Origin: Hyphomicrobiales bacterium
GTDB taxonomy: Bacteria; Pseudomonadota; Alphaproteobacteria; Rhizobiales; Beijerinckiaceae
Assembly: GCA_027483895.1 (NCBI GenBank)
Contig: JAIXTP010000007.1
Location: 47,880 to 111,879, forward strand
Length of the DNA: 64,000 nt
Direction: 5' to 3'
In this document: in pieces, positions 56,255 through 64,000 of the stretch
How the letters are laid out: each line of letters starts with the position of its first letter
How positions within the stretch are numbered: the stretch's first letter is position 1
Notes under the pieces: generated by a model
Told to the model about the DNA's origin: nothing
Databases searched by the model: none
What the model saw: only the letters and a program-made list of their open reading frames with translations
Translations under genes and position numbers: made by a program

Positions 56255-56902
56255 ATGACGAGCAGAACCACGATCGCGGCCGGTCTTGCGGCCGCCTTGG
56301 CCCTCGGCGGCTACGCCTTCGCTCAGACGCCGGGCGGCGGCCCCGGCCAGGGCCCGGGCCCCGGCATGATGCAGGGGCAGGGCCCCGGCGGCGGACCCGG
56401 CTGGATGCATGAGGGCCGGCGCGAAGGACGCGGCGACCGCCACATGATGGGACGCATCTGCTTCTCGCAGGAAGCCGTCGCGCCCCGGCTGATCGAACGG
56501 TTCGAGCGGACCACGCAGCCCAAGCCCGAGCAGCGCAACGAGTTCGAAGCGCTCAAAGCCGCGGCGACCAAGGCCGAGCAGACGCTGAAGGCGGCCTGCC
56601 CGACCGACGCCGAACGTGCCGACCGCACCCCGACCGCCCGCATGGCGCGGGCCGAAAAGCATGCGGTGGCGATGGCGGAAGCCATCAAGACCGTGCGCCC
56701 GGCCTTCGACGCCTATTACGCCAAGCTCGACGACACGCAGCGCGACCGCGTGCGCTGGGCCGGCGGAATGTGGGGCGAAGGCCGCGGCTGGGATCGCGAC
56801 GGCAATCGCGACCGTCGCGATGACCGTGAGCGGCGCGAGGAGCGTCGCGACGAACGGCGTGACGAACGTCGCGGCGAGCGCTCCGGCAGCGGTCAGCGCT
56901 GA
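56255..56902 (+). CDS. Spy/CpxP-like LTXXQ motif family secreted protein
   Basis: The product is 215 aa from the ATG at 56255 behind a GGGAGAGA site. A signal peptide ends near YAFAQ. A Gly/Pro/Met/Gln-rich segment (about 24-50) and a His-rich patch (RHMMGRICF) precede a helical part with one LTXXQ-like motif (KLDDTQRDRV), then a strongly Arg/Asp-rich tail. The family includes periplasmic chaperones of the envelope stress response. Its end overlaps mutY by 10 bp, tail to tail. Confidence 0.75.
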   Translation: MTSRTTIAAGLAAALALGGYAFAQTPGGGPGQGPGPGMMQGQGPGGGPGWMHEGRREGRGDRHMMGRICFSQEAVAPRLIERFERTTQPKPEQRNEFEALKAAATKAEQTLKAACPTDAERADRTPTARMARAEKHAVAMAEAIKTVRPAFDAYYAKLDDTQRDRVRWAGGMWGEGRGWDRDGNRDRRDDRERREERRDERRDERRGERSGSGQR

Positions 56903-57978
56903 CGCGGATCGACCCCGAGCGCGGCGAGCCCGTGCTCGACCACCTTGCGCATGATCGACGGCAGGGCCTCCTCGGGCCATGCCGTCGCAGGAACCCATCG
57001 CAGGCCCGCCGGCGCTTCGGTTCCGGCGGGCAGGCGTGCGACCAGCACGTCGAGCTCCAGCGGGAAATGCGTGAAGACGTGCGTGACAGTGCCGAGGCTC
57101 TTGCGCCATTCCGCACGGAGCGGCGCGGCCGACAGGGCCGAGCGCGGATCGTGGTCCGATGCCCAGCCGGTGCCCGGCACCTCCGCCATTCCGCCCAGAA
57201 GCCCCTTCGGCGGCCGCGTGCCGAGAAGCACGGCGCCGTCCTCGCGCATGGCGAAGAAGGCGGTGCCGCGCCGGAGCTTGCCCTCCTTCTTCGGTGTCTT
57301 GCGGGGGAAGGTTTCGGCCGTTCCCTCCCGCCGCGCCGTGCAGGGCTCCCGCCACGGGCAGAGGCCGCAGGCGGGCGATTTCGGCGTGCAGATCGTGGCG
57401 CCGAGATCCATCATGGCCTGTGCGAAATCGCCCGGGCGCTTCTCGGGCGCCATGGCCGCGGTCAACCGACGGATCGCGGGCTTCGAACCGGGCAGCGGAT
57501 CCTCGATCGCGTGAAGCCGCGCGACCACCCGCTCGACATTGCCGTCCACCACCACCGCGGGAAGATCGAAGGCGATCGAGGCCACGGCCGCGGCCGTGTA
57601 GTCCCCGATGCCGGGCAAGGCCCTGAGTGCGGCCTCGTCGGCGGGGAACACGCCGTCATGGCGCTCGACCACGGTCTTGGCGCAGGCGTGGAGATTGCGG
57701 GCGCGGGAATAATAGCCGAGCCCCGCCCAAGCGCTCATCACGGCTTCGCTCGGCGCTGTCGCGAGGTCGTGCACCGTCGGGAACAGCGTGAGGAACTTCT
57801 CGAAATAGGGCTTCACCGCGCGCACGGTGGTCTGCTGGAGCATGATCTCCGAAAGCCAGACGCGATAGGGATCCGGCGTTTCGCCGGGCCGGGCGCGCCA
57901 CGGCAGGGTGCGGCGGTGCCGGTCGTACCACGCGAGAAGATCGGACGCCTTTGCGGACGGGGGAGGGGAGGCTACCAT
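56893..57978 (-). CDS. mutY: A/G-specific adenine glycosylase
   Basis: The product is 361 aa. It has the helix-hairpin-helix motif LPGIGDYTAAAVASIAF with VVVDGNVERV (catalytic Asp), the early catalytic Glu in LSEIMLQQTTV, the 4Fe-4S cysteines C-x6-C-x2-C-x5-C (ICTPKSPACGLCPWREPC), and a C-terminal NUDIX-like domain for 8-oxoG recognition (about 235-350). It removes A opposite 8-oxoguanine. Divergent from the DciA-like gene, as in many relatives. Confidence 0.95.
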   Translation of the reverse strand: MVASPPPSAKASDLLAWYDRHRRTLPWRARPGETPDPYRVWLSEIMLQQTTVRAVKPYFEKFLTLFPTVHDLATAPSEAVMSAWAGLGYYSRARNLHACAKTVVERHDGVFPADEAALRALPGIGDYTAAAVASIAFDLPAVVVDGNVERVVARLHAIEDPLPGSKPAIRRLTAAMAPEKRPGDFAQAMMDLGATICTPKSPACGLCPWREPCTARREGTAETFPRKTPKKEGKLRRGTAFFAMREDGAVLLGTRPPKGLLGGMAEVPGTGWASDHDPRSALSAAPLRAEWRKSLGTVTHVFTHFPLELDVLVARLPAGTEAPAGLRWVPATAWPEEALPSIMRKVVEHGLAALGVDPRQR

Positions 57979-58059
57979 GACCCCGACACCTAAGGCCGCG
58001 ACGCGCCTTCGCCAAGACGCCGCTTCGACGACCCGCTTCCGCCCGAACGGCAAGATCCG

Positions 58060-58572
58060 ATGAGAGCCCCCAGACGTCTTCGCCCTTTGGCCGAACTGAT
58101 CGACGAATGCCTTGCGCCGGCTCTCGCCGCGCAGGGCTTCGCCGCGTCCGACATCGTGGTCGGCTGGCCGGAGATCGTGGGAGAACGGCTGGCCGCGCGC
58201 TCCGAGCCCGTGAAGATGGAATGGCCGCGCAGGCCGAAGCATGCGGGCCCGGACGAGCCATCCGACCCGGCGACGCTGGTGGTGCGCTGCGAGAGCGCCT
58301 TCGCGCTGGAACTCCAGCATATGGCGCCCGTGCTGATCGAGCGCGTGAACGCCCGTTACGGCTGGCGCTGCGTGGGCCGCATCATGCTGCGGCAGGGGCC
58401 CGTGCGGCGCATCGGCCGGGAACGGAAGCTCGCCGAACTGGATCCCGCCGCACTCGAGGCGGCCCGCGGACGCGTCGGCTCCGTGGAGGACGAAGGGCTG
58501 AGGGAAGCGCTCGTCCGGCTCGGCGCCGGCATCATCACGGGCGAGGCGTCGGCGGACCGCCGCAAGCCTTAG
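58060..58572 (+). CDS. DciA family protein (DUF721, putative DnaB helicase loader/operator)
   Basis: The product is 170 aa. The DUF721 core is FAASDIVVGWPEIVGERLAARSEP and, after a short insert, LVVRCESAFALELQHMAPVLIERVNARYG (pattern split). DciA is the ancestral bacterial helicase operator in species lacking DnaC/DnaI, acting with DnaB at replication initiation. The C-terminal tail is variable. The gene lies between mutY and the DsbA-family gene, the normal alphaproteobacterial setting. Confidence 0.85.
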   Translation: MRAPRRLRPLAELIDECLAPALAAQGFAASDIVVGWPEIVGERLAARSEPVKMEWPRRPKHAGPDEPSDPATLVVRCESAFALELQHMAPVLIERVNARYGWRCVGRIMLRQGPVRRIGRERKLAELDPAALEAARGRVGSVEDEGLREALVRLGAGIITGEASADRRKP

Positions 58573-58639
58573 GCGCGGCCTTGCGCTTGCCATGATCCTC
58601 GGCTCGTTTCATCAAGACGTCCGGAACTCGGAGAAACGC

Positions 58640-59269
58640 ATGTTCACTCGTCGCCAGATCGCTGCCGCCGCCGCCTTCGTGATCGCCGCGGGCCTGTCCC
58701 TTCCCGCCGCCGCGCAATCGGTGAAGCCCGAGGACCTTGCGGTGCCCGGTCCGCTCGGCGACGTGTTTCTCGGTCGCGCCGACGCCAAGGTGACGATCAT
58801 CGAATATGCCTCGCTCACCTGCAGCCATTGCCAGACCTTCCACGAGAAGGCGTGGCCTGTGCTGAAGCAGAAATACATCGACACCGGCAAGGTGCGCTTC
58901 GTGCTGCGCGAATTCCCGCTCGATCCGCTGGCGACGGCCGGGTTCATGCTCGCGCGCTGCGCGGGCAACGACAAATACTACCCCGTCACGGACCTGCTCT
59001 TCGAACAGCAGAAGAACTGGGCCTTCACGGACAAGCCGCTCGAGAATCTCACGCGATACGCGAAACAGGCGGGATTCACACAGGAATCCTTCGAGGCCTG
59101 CTTGAAAAACCAGTCGGTTTATGACGCCGTCATTGCGGTGCGGAAGCGCGGGGCCGAGACCTTCAAGGTCGACTCGACCCCGACCTTCTTCATCAACGGG
59201 CAGATGCACCGCGGGGCGCTGACGGTTGAGGAACTGGACAAGATCCTCGCCCCTCTCGTCGGGGGCTGA
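58640..59269 (+). CDS. DsbA family thioredoxin-fold protein (thiol:disulfide interchange)
   Basis: The product is 209 aa from the ATG at 58640. The signal peptide cleaves after SLPAAAQ. The active site is CSHC in YASLTCSHCQTFHEKAWP, and the cis-Pro loop is VDSTPTFFINGQ. Two more cysteines (ARCAGN, EACLKN) occur in the helical insert, as in alpha-type DsbA proteins. It oxidises or transfers disulfides in the periplasm. Its position before smc is conserved in Hyphomicrobiales. Confidence 0.92.
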   Translation: MFTRRQIAAAAAFVIAAGLSLPAAAQSVKPEDLAVPGPLGDVFLGRADAKVTIIEYASLTCSHCQTFHEKAWPVLKQKYIDTGKVRFVLREFPLDPLATAGFMLARCAGNDKYYPVTDLLFEQQKNWAFTDKPLENLTRYAKQAGFTQESFEACLKNQSVYDAVIAVRKRGAETFKVDSTPTFFINGQMHRGALTVEELDKILAPLVGG

Positions 59270-59305
59270 TCGGACGGGTTCGCCCGCGCCCTCGGAGGTG
59301 CGCGG

Positions 59306-62300
59306 GTGAAGCTCACGCGTCTCAAGCTCGTCGGCTTCAAGAGCTTCGTCGATCCGACGGAGTTCCATATCGAGCCGGGCCTCACGGGCGTCGTGGGGCC
59401 GAACGGCTGCGGCAAGTCCAATCTGGTCGAAGCGCTGCGCTGGGTGATGGGCGAAAGCTCCTACAAGAGCCTTCGCGCCTCCGGCATGGATGACGTGATC
59501 TTCGCGGGCTCCGCGAGCCGCCCTTCGCGCAATACGGCCGAAGTCTCCCTCGTCATCGACAACCGCGCGCGCACGGCGCCCGCGGCCTTCAACGATGCCG
59601 ACCAGCTCGACGTATCCCGCCGCATCGAGCGCGAGGCGGGCTCGGTCTATCGCGTCAACGGCCGCGAGGTGCGTGCGCGCGACGTGCAGCTGCTCTTCGC
59701 GGATGCCTCGACCGGCGCCCGGTCTCCGGCCATGGTGCGGCAGGGCCAGATCGGCGAGATCATCGCGGCCAAGCCGCAGGCCCGCCGCCGCATTCTGGAA
59801 GAGGCTGCGGGCATCGCGGGCCTGCACGGCCGCCGGCACGAGGCGGAACTGCGGCTCAAATCCGCCGAAGACAACATCCAGCGGCTCGACGACGTGCTGC
59901 GGCAGATCGAGAGCCAGGCGGAAGGCCTGAAGCGGCAGGCCCGGCAGGCGGTGCGCTATCGCTCCGTCTCCTCCGACATCCGTCGCGTCGAGGCGATGCT
60001 GCTTTACCGACAATGGCGGGAGGCTCGCGCGGCCTTGGCGGAGGCCGAGCGGGTGCTCGCCGAGGCGACCGCCGAAGTGAACCGCCGCACGCAGACCCAA
60101 GCCGAATCCGCGCGCGATCAGGCCGTGGCCGCGGCGGCCTTGCCGGCGCTGCGCGAATCCGAAGCGGCGGCTGCCGCCGCGCTGCAGCGGCTGATCCTCG
60201 CGCGCGAGGCGCTCGAAGGCGAAGAACGCCGGGCCAAGGCGCGGGCGGCAGAGCTCGAACGGCGTGCGGCCGAACTGAAGCGGGACGCGGAACGCGAAGC
60301 CGCGCTCGAAGCCGACGCGGCCGCGGCGGTCGAGCGGCTTTCGGCCGAGGATGCGGGGCTTGCGGCCGAGACGGAGGCCGCGGCGGGCGCCGATGCCGAG
60401 GCGCGGGCGACGCTGGATGCGCGCGAGGCCGATCTCGCCGCCGCGGAAAAGGCGCTGCAGGACGTGCAGGCCCGGGTCGCCGACCTCACGGCCCGCCGCG
60501 CCGCCGCCGAGCGCGCGGTGCGCGACGAGGAAGAGCGCGAGCGCCGGGCGCGGGCCGACATGGCGAAGGTCGAGGCCGATCTCGCTGCGCTCGGCGCGGC
60601 CGGGCCGCTCGAAGCCGAGCGCGCCGCACTCCAGGAGCAGGCGAACCGGGCGGAACAGGCGCTCCGAACGGCGGAGACGCGCGTCGAGGAAGCCCGCGGC
60701 GCCTTGGCCGCCGCACGCGAGCGGGAATTGCAGGCCCGCCGCCCGCTGGAGGATGCCGACCGTAACGCCCAGCGCCTCGAAACCGAGATGCGGACGCTCG
60801 CCAAGCTGCTCTCGACCGGGGATTCGGGCGGCTTTTCCAAGATCCTCGGCGCGATGCAGGTCGAGCGCGGCTACGAGGTCGCGCTCGGGGCCGCCTTGGG
60901 GGATGACCTCGACGCCTCGACGGATCCGCGCGCTCCGCTGCGTTGGACGGATCCGGGCGCGGGCGAGGGCGATGCGGCCCTGCCCGAGGGGGCGGTGCCC
61001 CTGTCCGAAAAGGCGGGCGGCCCTGCCGAAACCCTGCGCCGGCTCCGGCAGATCGGCCTCGTCGGGCCCGACGATCTCGACCGTCTCGCATCCGCGTTGA
61101 AGCCCGGGCAGACGCTCGTGACGAAGGACGGCGCCGTCCGTCGCTGGGACGGCATCGCTGCGGCCGCGGGCGCGCCGACCGCTGCGGCGAAACGCCTCGC
61201 GGAAAAGAACCGTCTCGGCGAATTGGAAGAAGCCGCCGCCGCCGCCAAGGCCGCCGCGGAGGCTCTGAGGGCCGAACTCGCATCCATCCAGACGTCGGCC
61301 CGGACGGCGGCGGATGCGGAACAGGCCGCCCAGCAGGCGTCGCGGGCGGCCCGCACCGAGCTCGACGGTCTGCGGCAACGCGCCGCCATGCTCGACCGCC
61401 GATTGGCCGAAGTCTCCGCGCGGCGCTCGGCGCTGGCGGAGGCGGAAAGCCGGGCCAAGGCTCTGCTGGCGGAGACGGCCGAGCGGCTCGACCTGCAACG
61501 GGCCCAGCTGCAGGCGCTCGCCCCCGCCGCGGAAGCGCAGGCGGAGCTCGCGACCGCGCGGCAGGACGCCGAAACCCGCCGATCCGCGGCGGGCGAAGCG
61601 CGCGCGCTGATGACGAGCCTCGCGCGGGAGGCCGATTTCAGGGCCCGGCGCCGGGAATCGATCGCGGCCGAAATCCGCTCGTGGACGGGGCGCGTGGACC
61701 GCTCCAAGGCGCAGGTGGAGGAGATCGCCAAACGCCTCGCCGAAGTGGAGGAGGAGGGCGCGCAGCTGGCCGAGGCGCCCGATCTCTTTCAGGAGCGCCG
61801 GCGGCGGATCGGCAACGAGATCGAGGCGGCGGAGACCGCGCGCAAGGATGCGGCCGATCGTCTTGCGGAGGGCGAGACCGCGGCCGGGGCCTTCGACCGG
61901 GCCGCGCGCGAGGCGCTCGCGGCGCTTTCCGCCGCGCGCGAAGAGACGGCGCGCGGCGAAGCGCGGCTCGACGCCGCACGGACGCGGCTTCTGGAAGTTC
62001 AGCGCATGATTCCCGAGCGGCTCGACGTCGAGCCCGAAGGCCTGCCCGGCCTTCTGGAACTCGGGCCGCAGGACGAGCCGCCGCCCGCGGACGTGCTCGA
62101 ACGACGCCTCGAAGACCTGCGGGCCGATCGTGAACGGCTCGGGGCCGTGAACCTGCGGGCCGACGAGGAGCTCGAAGATATCGAGACGCGCCGCCGCTCG
62201 CTCGATGCCGAGCGCGAGGACCTGATCGAGGCCATCAAGCGGCTGCGCGCGGCCATCGGCAGCCTCAACCGCGAAGGGCGGGAGCGTCTTTTGGCCGCAT

Positions 62301-62764
62301 TCGCGGTCGTGCAGGGCCATTTCGAGCGTTTGTTCACGACGTTGTTCGGCGGCGGCACCGCTCAGCTCGAACTCGTCGAATCGGACGATCCTCTCGAAGC
62401 CGGGCTCGAGATCGTGGCGCGCCCGCCGGGCAAGAAGCCGCAGACCATGACGCTGCTCTCGGGCGGCGAGCAGGCGCTCACCGCCATCGCGTTGATCTTC
62501 GCCGTGTTCCTCACGAATCCCTCGCCGATCTGCGTGCTGGACGAGGTGGATGCGCCGCTCGACGACGCGAATGTCGAGCGCTACTGCGAACTTCTGCACG
62601 ACATGGCGCGTACGACTGAAACCCGCTTCGTGGTGATCACCCACAATCCGATCACCATGGCGCGGATGGACCGTCTTTTCGGCGTCACTCAGGCCGAACG
62701 GGGCGTGAGCCGGCTGGTCTCGGTCGATCTCGTCGAGGCCGAACGCTTCCTCGAAGCGTCCTGA
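59306..62764 (+). CDS. smc: Chromosome segregation protein SMC
   Basis: The product is 1152 aa from a GTG behind GGAGG. Walker A is GPNGCGKSN (31-39), with the R-loop-like SYKSLRASGMDDVIFAG nearby. Two very Ala/Glu/Arg-rich coiled coils (about 165-480 and 640-950) flank a hinge (about 490-640). The C-terminal head has the ABC signature LLSGGEQALTA and Walker B with CVLDEVDAPLDD. It compacts and segregates chromosomes together with ScpA and ScpB, not in this window. The Ala/Arg richness of the arms opens long false frames on the other strand. Confidence 0.95.
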   Translation: MKLTRLKLVGFKSFVDPTEFHIEPGLTGVVGPNGCGKSNLVEALRWVMGESSYKSLRASGMDDVIFAGSASRPSRNTAEVSLVIDNRARTAPAAFNDADQLDVSRRIEREAGSVYRVNGREVRARDVQLLFADASTGARSPAMVRQGQIGEIIAAKPQARRRILEEAAGIAGLHGRRHEAELRLKSAEDNIQRLDDVLRQIESQAEGLKRQARQAVRYRSVSSDIRRVEAMLLYRQWREARAALAEAERVLAEATAEVNRRTQTQAESARDQAVAAAALPALRESEAAAAAALQRLILAREALEGEERRAKARAAELERRAAELKRDAEREAALEADAAAAVERLSAEDAGLAAETEAAAGADAEARATLDAREADLAAAEKALQDVQARVADLTARRAAAERAVRDEEERERRARADMAKVEADLAALGAAGPLEAERAALQEQANRAEQALRTAETRVEEARGALAAARERELQARRPLEDADRNAQRLETEMRTLAKLLSTGDSGGFSKILGAMQVERGYEVALGAALGDDLDASTDPRAPLRWTDPGAGEGDAALPEGAVPLSEKAGGPAETLRRLRQIGLVGPDDLDRLASALKPGQTLVTKDGAVRRWDGIAAAAGAPTAAAKRLAEKNRLGELEEAAAAAKAAAEALRAELASIQTSARTAADAEQAAQQASRAARTELDGLRQRAAMLDRRLAEVSARRSALAEAESRAKALLAETAERLDLQRAQLQALAPAAEAQAELATARQDAETRRSAAGEARALMTSLAREADFRARRRESIAAEIRSWTGRVDRSKAQVEEIAKRLAEVEEEGAQLAEAPDLFQERRRRIGNEIEAAETARKDAADRLAEGETAAGAFDRAAREALAALSAAREETARGEARLDAARTRLLEVQRMIPERLDVEPEGLPGLLELGPQDEPPPADVLERRLEDLRADRERLGAVNLRADEELEDIETRRRSLDAEREDLIEAIKRLRAAIGSLNREGRERLLAAFAVVQGHFERLFTTLFGGGTAQLELVESDDPLEAGLEIVARPPGKKPQTMTLLSGGEQALTAIALIFAVFLTNPSPICVLDEVDAPLDDANVERYCELLHDMARTTETRFVVITHNPITMARMDRLFGVTQAERGVSRLVSVDLVEAERFLEAS

Positions 62765-62868
62765 TCCCGACGCGCCGGGGACATCGCCGGAAAAGAGGCG
62801 CGTCCGTCCTTCGTCTGAGCGGGGGTTTGACGAGACTTTACAGGGACTTAAGTCGATAGGGCGTATTC

Positions 62869-62897
62869 TTGACACCGCAGGGGGCCGAAACTATGGT
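62869..62897 (+). promoter_or_regulatory. Sigma-70-type promoter of the atpI-atpB operon
   Basis: TTGACA (62869-62874), a 17-bp spacer and TATGGT (62892-62897) form the best consensus promoter in the window. It points into atpI, whose ATG is 59 bp past the -10 hexamer. The gap after smc (192 bp) contains no other recognised element. Confidence 0.7.
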
Positions 62898-62956
62898 GCG
62901 CGCGGCTGACGGGAGGTCCACCACCGTTCGGGGACTGCAGCGACACGAGGTTCGCC

Positions 62957-63334
62957 ATGGCGGATGACGGTGTCGGAAAAGGTTCTGCGGACGGGTCGGA
63001 AGACGCCCGGGAAGCCGAGCTCCGCGCGAGACTGAAAGGTCTCGGAGCCCGGTTGGACCGGGCGACGCGGTCGGAAGCGCCGGATGCCGAAAAGGCCGAC
63101 GGCAAGCTCTCCGGATCCGCGTTGGGACGGGCCGTCAGGCTCTCCTCGGAGCTGGTGGCCGGCGTGCTCGTCGGCGGCGGTCTCGGCCTCGGCCTCGACC
63201 ATCTAGCGGGCACGAAGCCATGGGGGCTGATCATCCTTCTGATGGTCGGTTTCGCGGCGGGCGTCCTGAACCTGGTCCGTGCGGCCGGGCTTGCGGGCTC
63301 CTCCAAATCCGGGTCCGGCTCGCCGGATCCATGA
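62957..63334 (+). CDS. atpI: F0F1 ATP synthase assembly protein AtpI
   Basis: The product is 125 aa. A charged N-terminal half is followed by two transmembrane helices (about 57-76 and 88-108) with the AtpI pattern ELVAGVLVGGGLGLGLDHLAGT and PWGLIILLMVGFAAGVLNLVRAA. AtpI assists assembly of the c-ring. It begins the F0 operon and is followed by atpB after 58 bp. Confidence 0.9.
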   Translation: MADDGVGKGSADGSEDAREAELRARLKGLGARLDRATRSEAPDAEKADGKLSGSALGRAVRLSSELVAGVLVGGGLGLGLDHLAGTKPWGLIILLMVGFAAGVLNLVRAAGLAGSSKSGSGSPDP

Positions 63335-63392
63335 TGAACATCCGCGCGAAGCGGCGCTCCTCACGGGGCGGAACCAGAAGAGCCGAGCGGCG

Positions 63393-64000
63393 ATGGCCGA
63401 TCCGATTCAGCAGTTCGAGATCAAGACCCTTGCGACCCTCGGCAAGATCGGTTCCTACGATATCGCTCTGACCAATTCGGGCGTGTTCATGCTCGGGGCC
63501 GTCGGCGCGATCTCCCTGCTGATGCTGGCCGGCACGAGCGCGCGCGCTCTGGTTCCGGGCCGCCTGCAGTCGCTGGCCGAAGTGTCTTACGAATTCGTCG
63601 CGAGCACCGTTCGAAGCTCCGCGGGCAAGGAGGGGATGAAGTTCTTCCCCCTCGTCTTCTCGCTCTTCATGTTCGTGCTCGTGCTCAACCTGTTCGGCAT
63701 GGTTCCGGGCGGGTTCACGGTGACGAGCCACATCATCGTCACCTTCGCGCTCGCGCTTCTCGTCATCTCGACGGTGCTGATCTACGGCATCGCCAAGCAC
63801 GGCACGCACTTCTTCCATCTGTTCGTCCCCTCGGGCGTGCCGATGTTCGTGCTGCCGGTCATCACGGTGATCGAGATCGTCTCCTTCCTCGCCCGTCCCG
63901 TCAGCCTGTCGATGCGTCTGTTCGCCAACATGATGGCGGGCCACATCGCGCTGAAGCTGTTCGCGGGGTTCGTGGTCACGCTCGGCGGCCTCGGCGTCGC
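63393..64000 (+). CDS. atpB: F0F1 ATP synthase subunit a, C-terminus outside window
   Basis: 202 codons are visible from the ATG at 63393 and the gene runs off the window. It starts MADPIQQFEIKTLATLGKIG and has several transmembrane helices with LFSLFMFVLVLNLFGMVPG. The conserved proton-channel Arg is in PVSLSMRLFANMMAGH. Subunit a forms the proton half-channels of F0. Confidence 0.95.
   Translation, partial: MADPIQQFEIKTLATLGKIGSYDIALTNSGVFMLGAVGAISLLMLAGTSARALVPGRLQSLAEVSYEFVASTVRSSAGKEGMKFFPLVFSLFMFVLVLNLFGMVPGGFTVTSHIIVTFALALLVISTVLIYGIAKHGTHFFHLFVPSGVPMFVLPVITVIEIVSFLARPVSLSMRLFANMMAGHIALKLFAGFVVTLGGLGV

Noticed and set aside
62827..62853. A second possible promoter (TTGACG and TTAAGT) upstream of atpI.
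   Set aside because: The spacer is only 15 bp and the -10 is weak; the TTGACA-N17-TATGGT pair just downstream is much better.
58535..62875. A 1,446-codon open frame antisense to smc and its neighbours.
   Set aside because: It is a product of high GC and the Ala/Glu/Arg-rich coiled coils of SMC. It runs across several unrelated genes, and its translation has no recognisable domain.

Overview
The window is a 64-kb piece of a high-GC alphaproteobacterial chromosome, most likely from the order Hyphomicrobiales (Rhizobiales). The evidence is a CcrM-type GANTC methylase, an IalB-family protein, DUF2093 and DUF4170 proteins, a split glycine decarboxylase (gcvPA/gcvPB) behind a tandem glycine riboswitch, the coxB-coxA-ctaB-coxF-ctaG-coxC-DUF983-SURF1-thrC-M16 gene order, and several families of dispersed palindromes typical of this group. 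I see no prophage, transposase, CRISPR array, rRNA or tRNA. Almost everything is chromosomal core, and genes are tightly packed, with many 4-base ATGA or GTGA stop/start overlaps.

Layout. 1-3.3 kb: the end of an HlyD-type adaptor, a membrane-anchored winged-helix protein, and an omega-aminotransferase. 3.4-13.7 kb: rsmD, an RluB-type pseudouridine synthase with two unusual repeat arrays, tadA, a patatin-like protein, a kinase-like gene coupled to a fluoroacetate-dehalogenase-like hydrolase, purD, xseA and a DUF2093 gene. 13.7-19.3 kb (minus): a lipid A/Kdo block (lpxK, waaA, a DUF374 acyltransferase, DUF4170, an inositol-monophosphatase-family enzyme), then ubiA and a small secreted protein. 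19.4-22.8 kb: rsmE and two unrelated glutamate-cysteine-ligase-type genes in tandem. 23-27.2 kb: a small Flp-pilin-like gene, a DUF937-like gene, a MATE exporter and a Kef-type antiporter. 27.2-29.7 kb: ispH-thrB-rnhA. 29.8-34.6 kb (minus): the glycine cleavage operon gcvT-gcvH-gcvPA-gcvPB with its riboswitch.

36-46 kb: an aa3-type cytochrome c oxidase operon with its assembly factors (CtaB, Cox11/CtaG, SURF1), running into thrC, an M16 peptidase and a GNAT acetyltransferase. 46-52.8 kb: a membrane PAS-GGDEF-EAL protein with a degenerate GGDEF site, YqgE, a secreted DsbD-like domain protein, a one-cysteine peroxiredoxin, a zinc peptidase and a small GT2-like protein. 52.9-64 kb: a radical SAM protein behind a LexA-type box, rnhB, ccrM, an LTXXQ protein, mutY, a DciA-like gene, a DsbA-family protein, smc, and the start of the atpI-atpB operon behind a good sigma-70-type promoter.

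The parts most worth a second look are the repeat-flanked RluB, the dehalogenase/kinase pair with a complete halide pocket, the LexA-type box in front of the radical SAM gene, the clustered palindromes, and the paired GCL genes. I did not find a clearly new multi-gene system.
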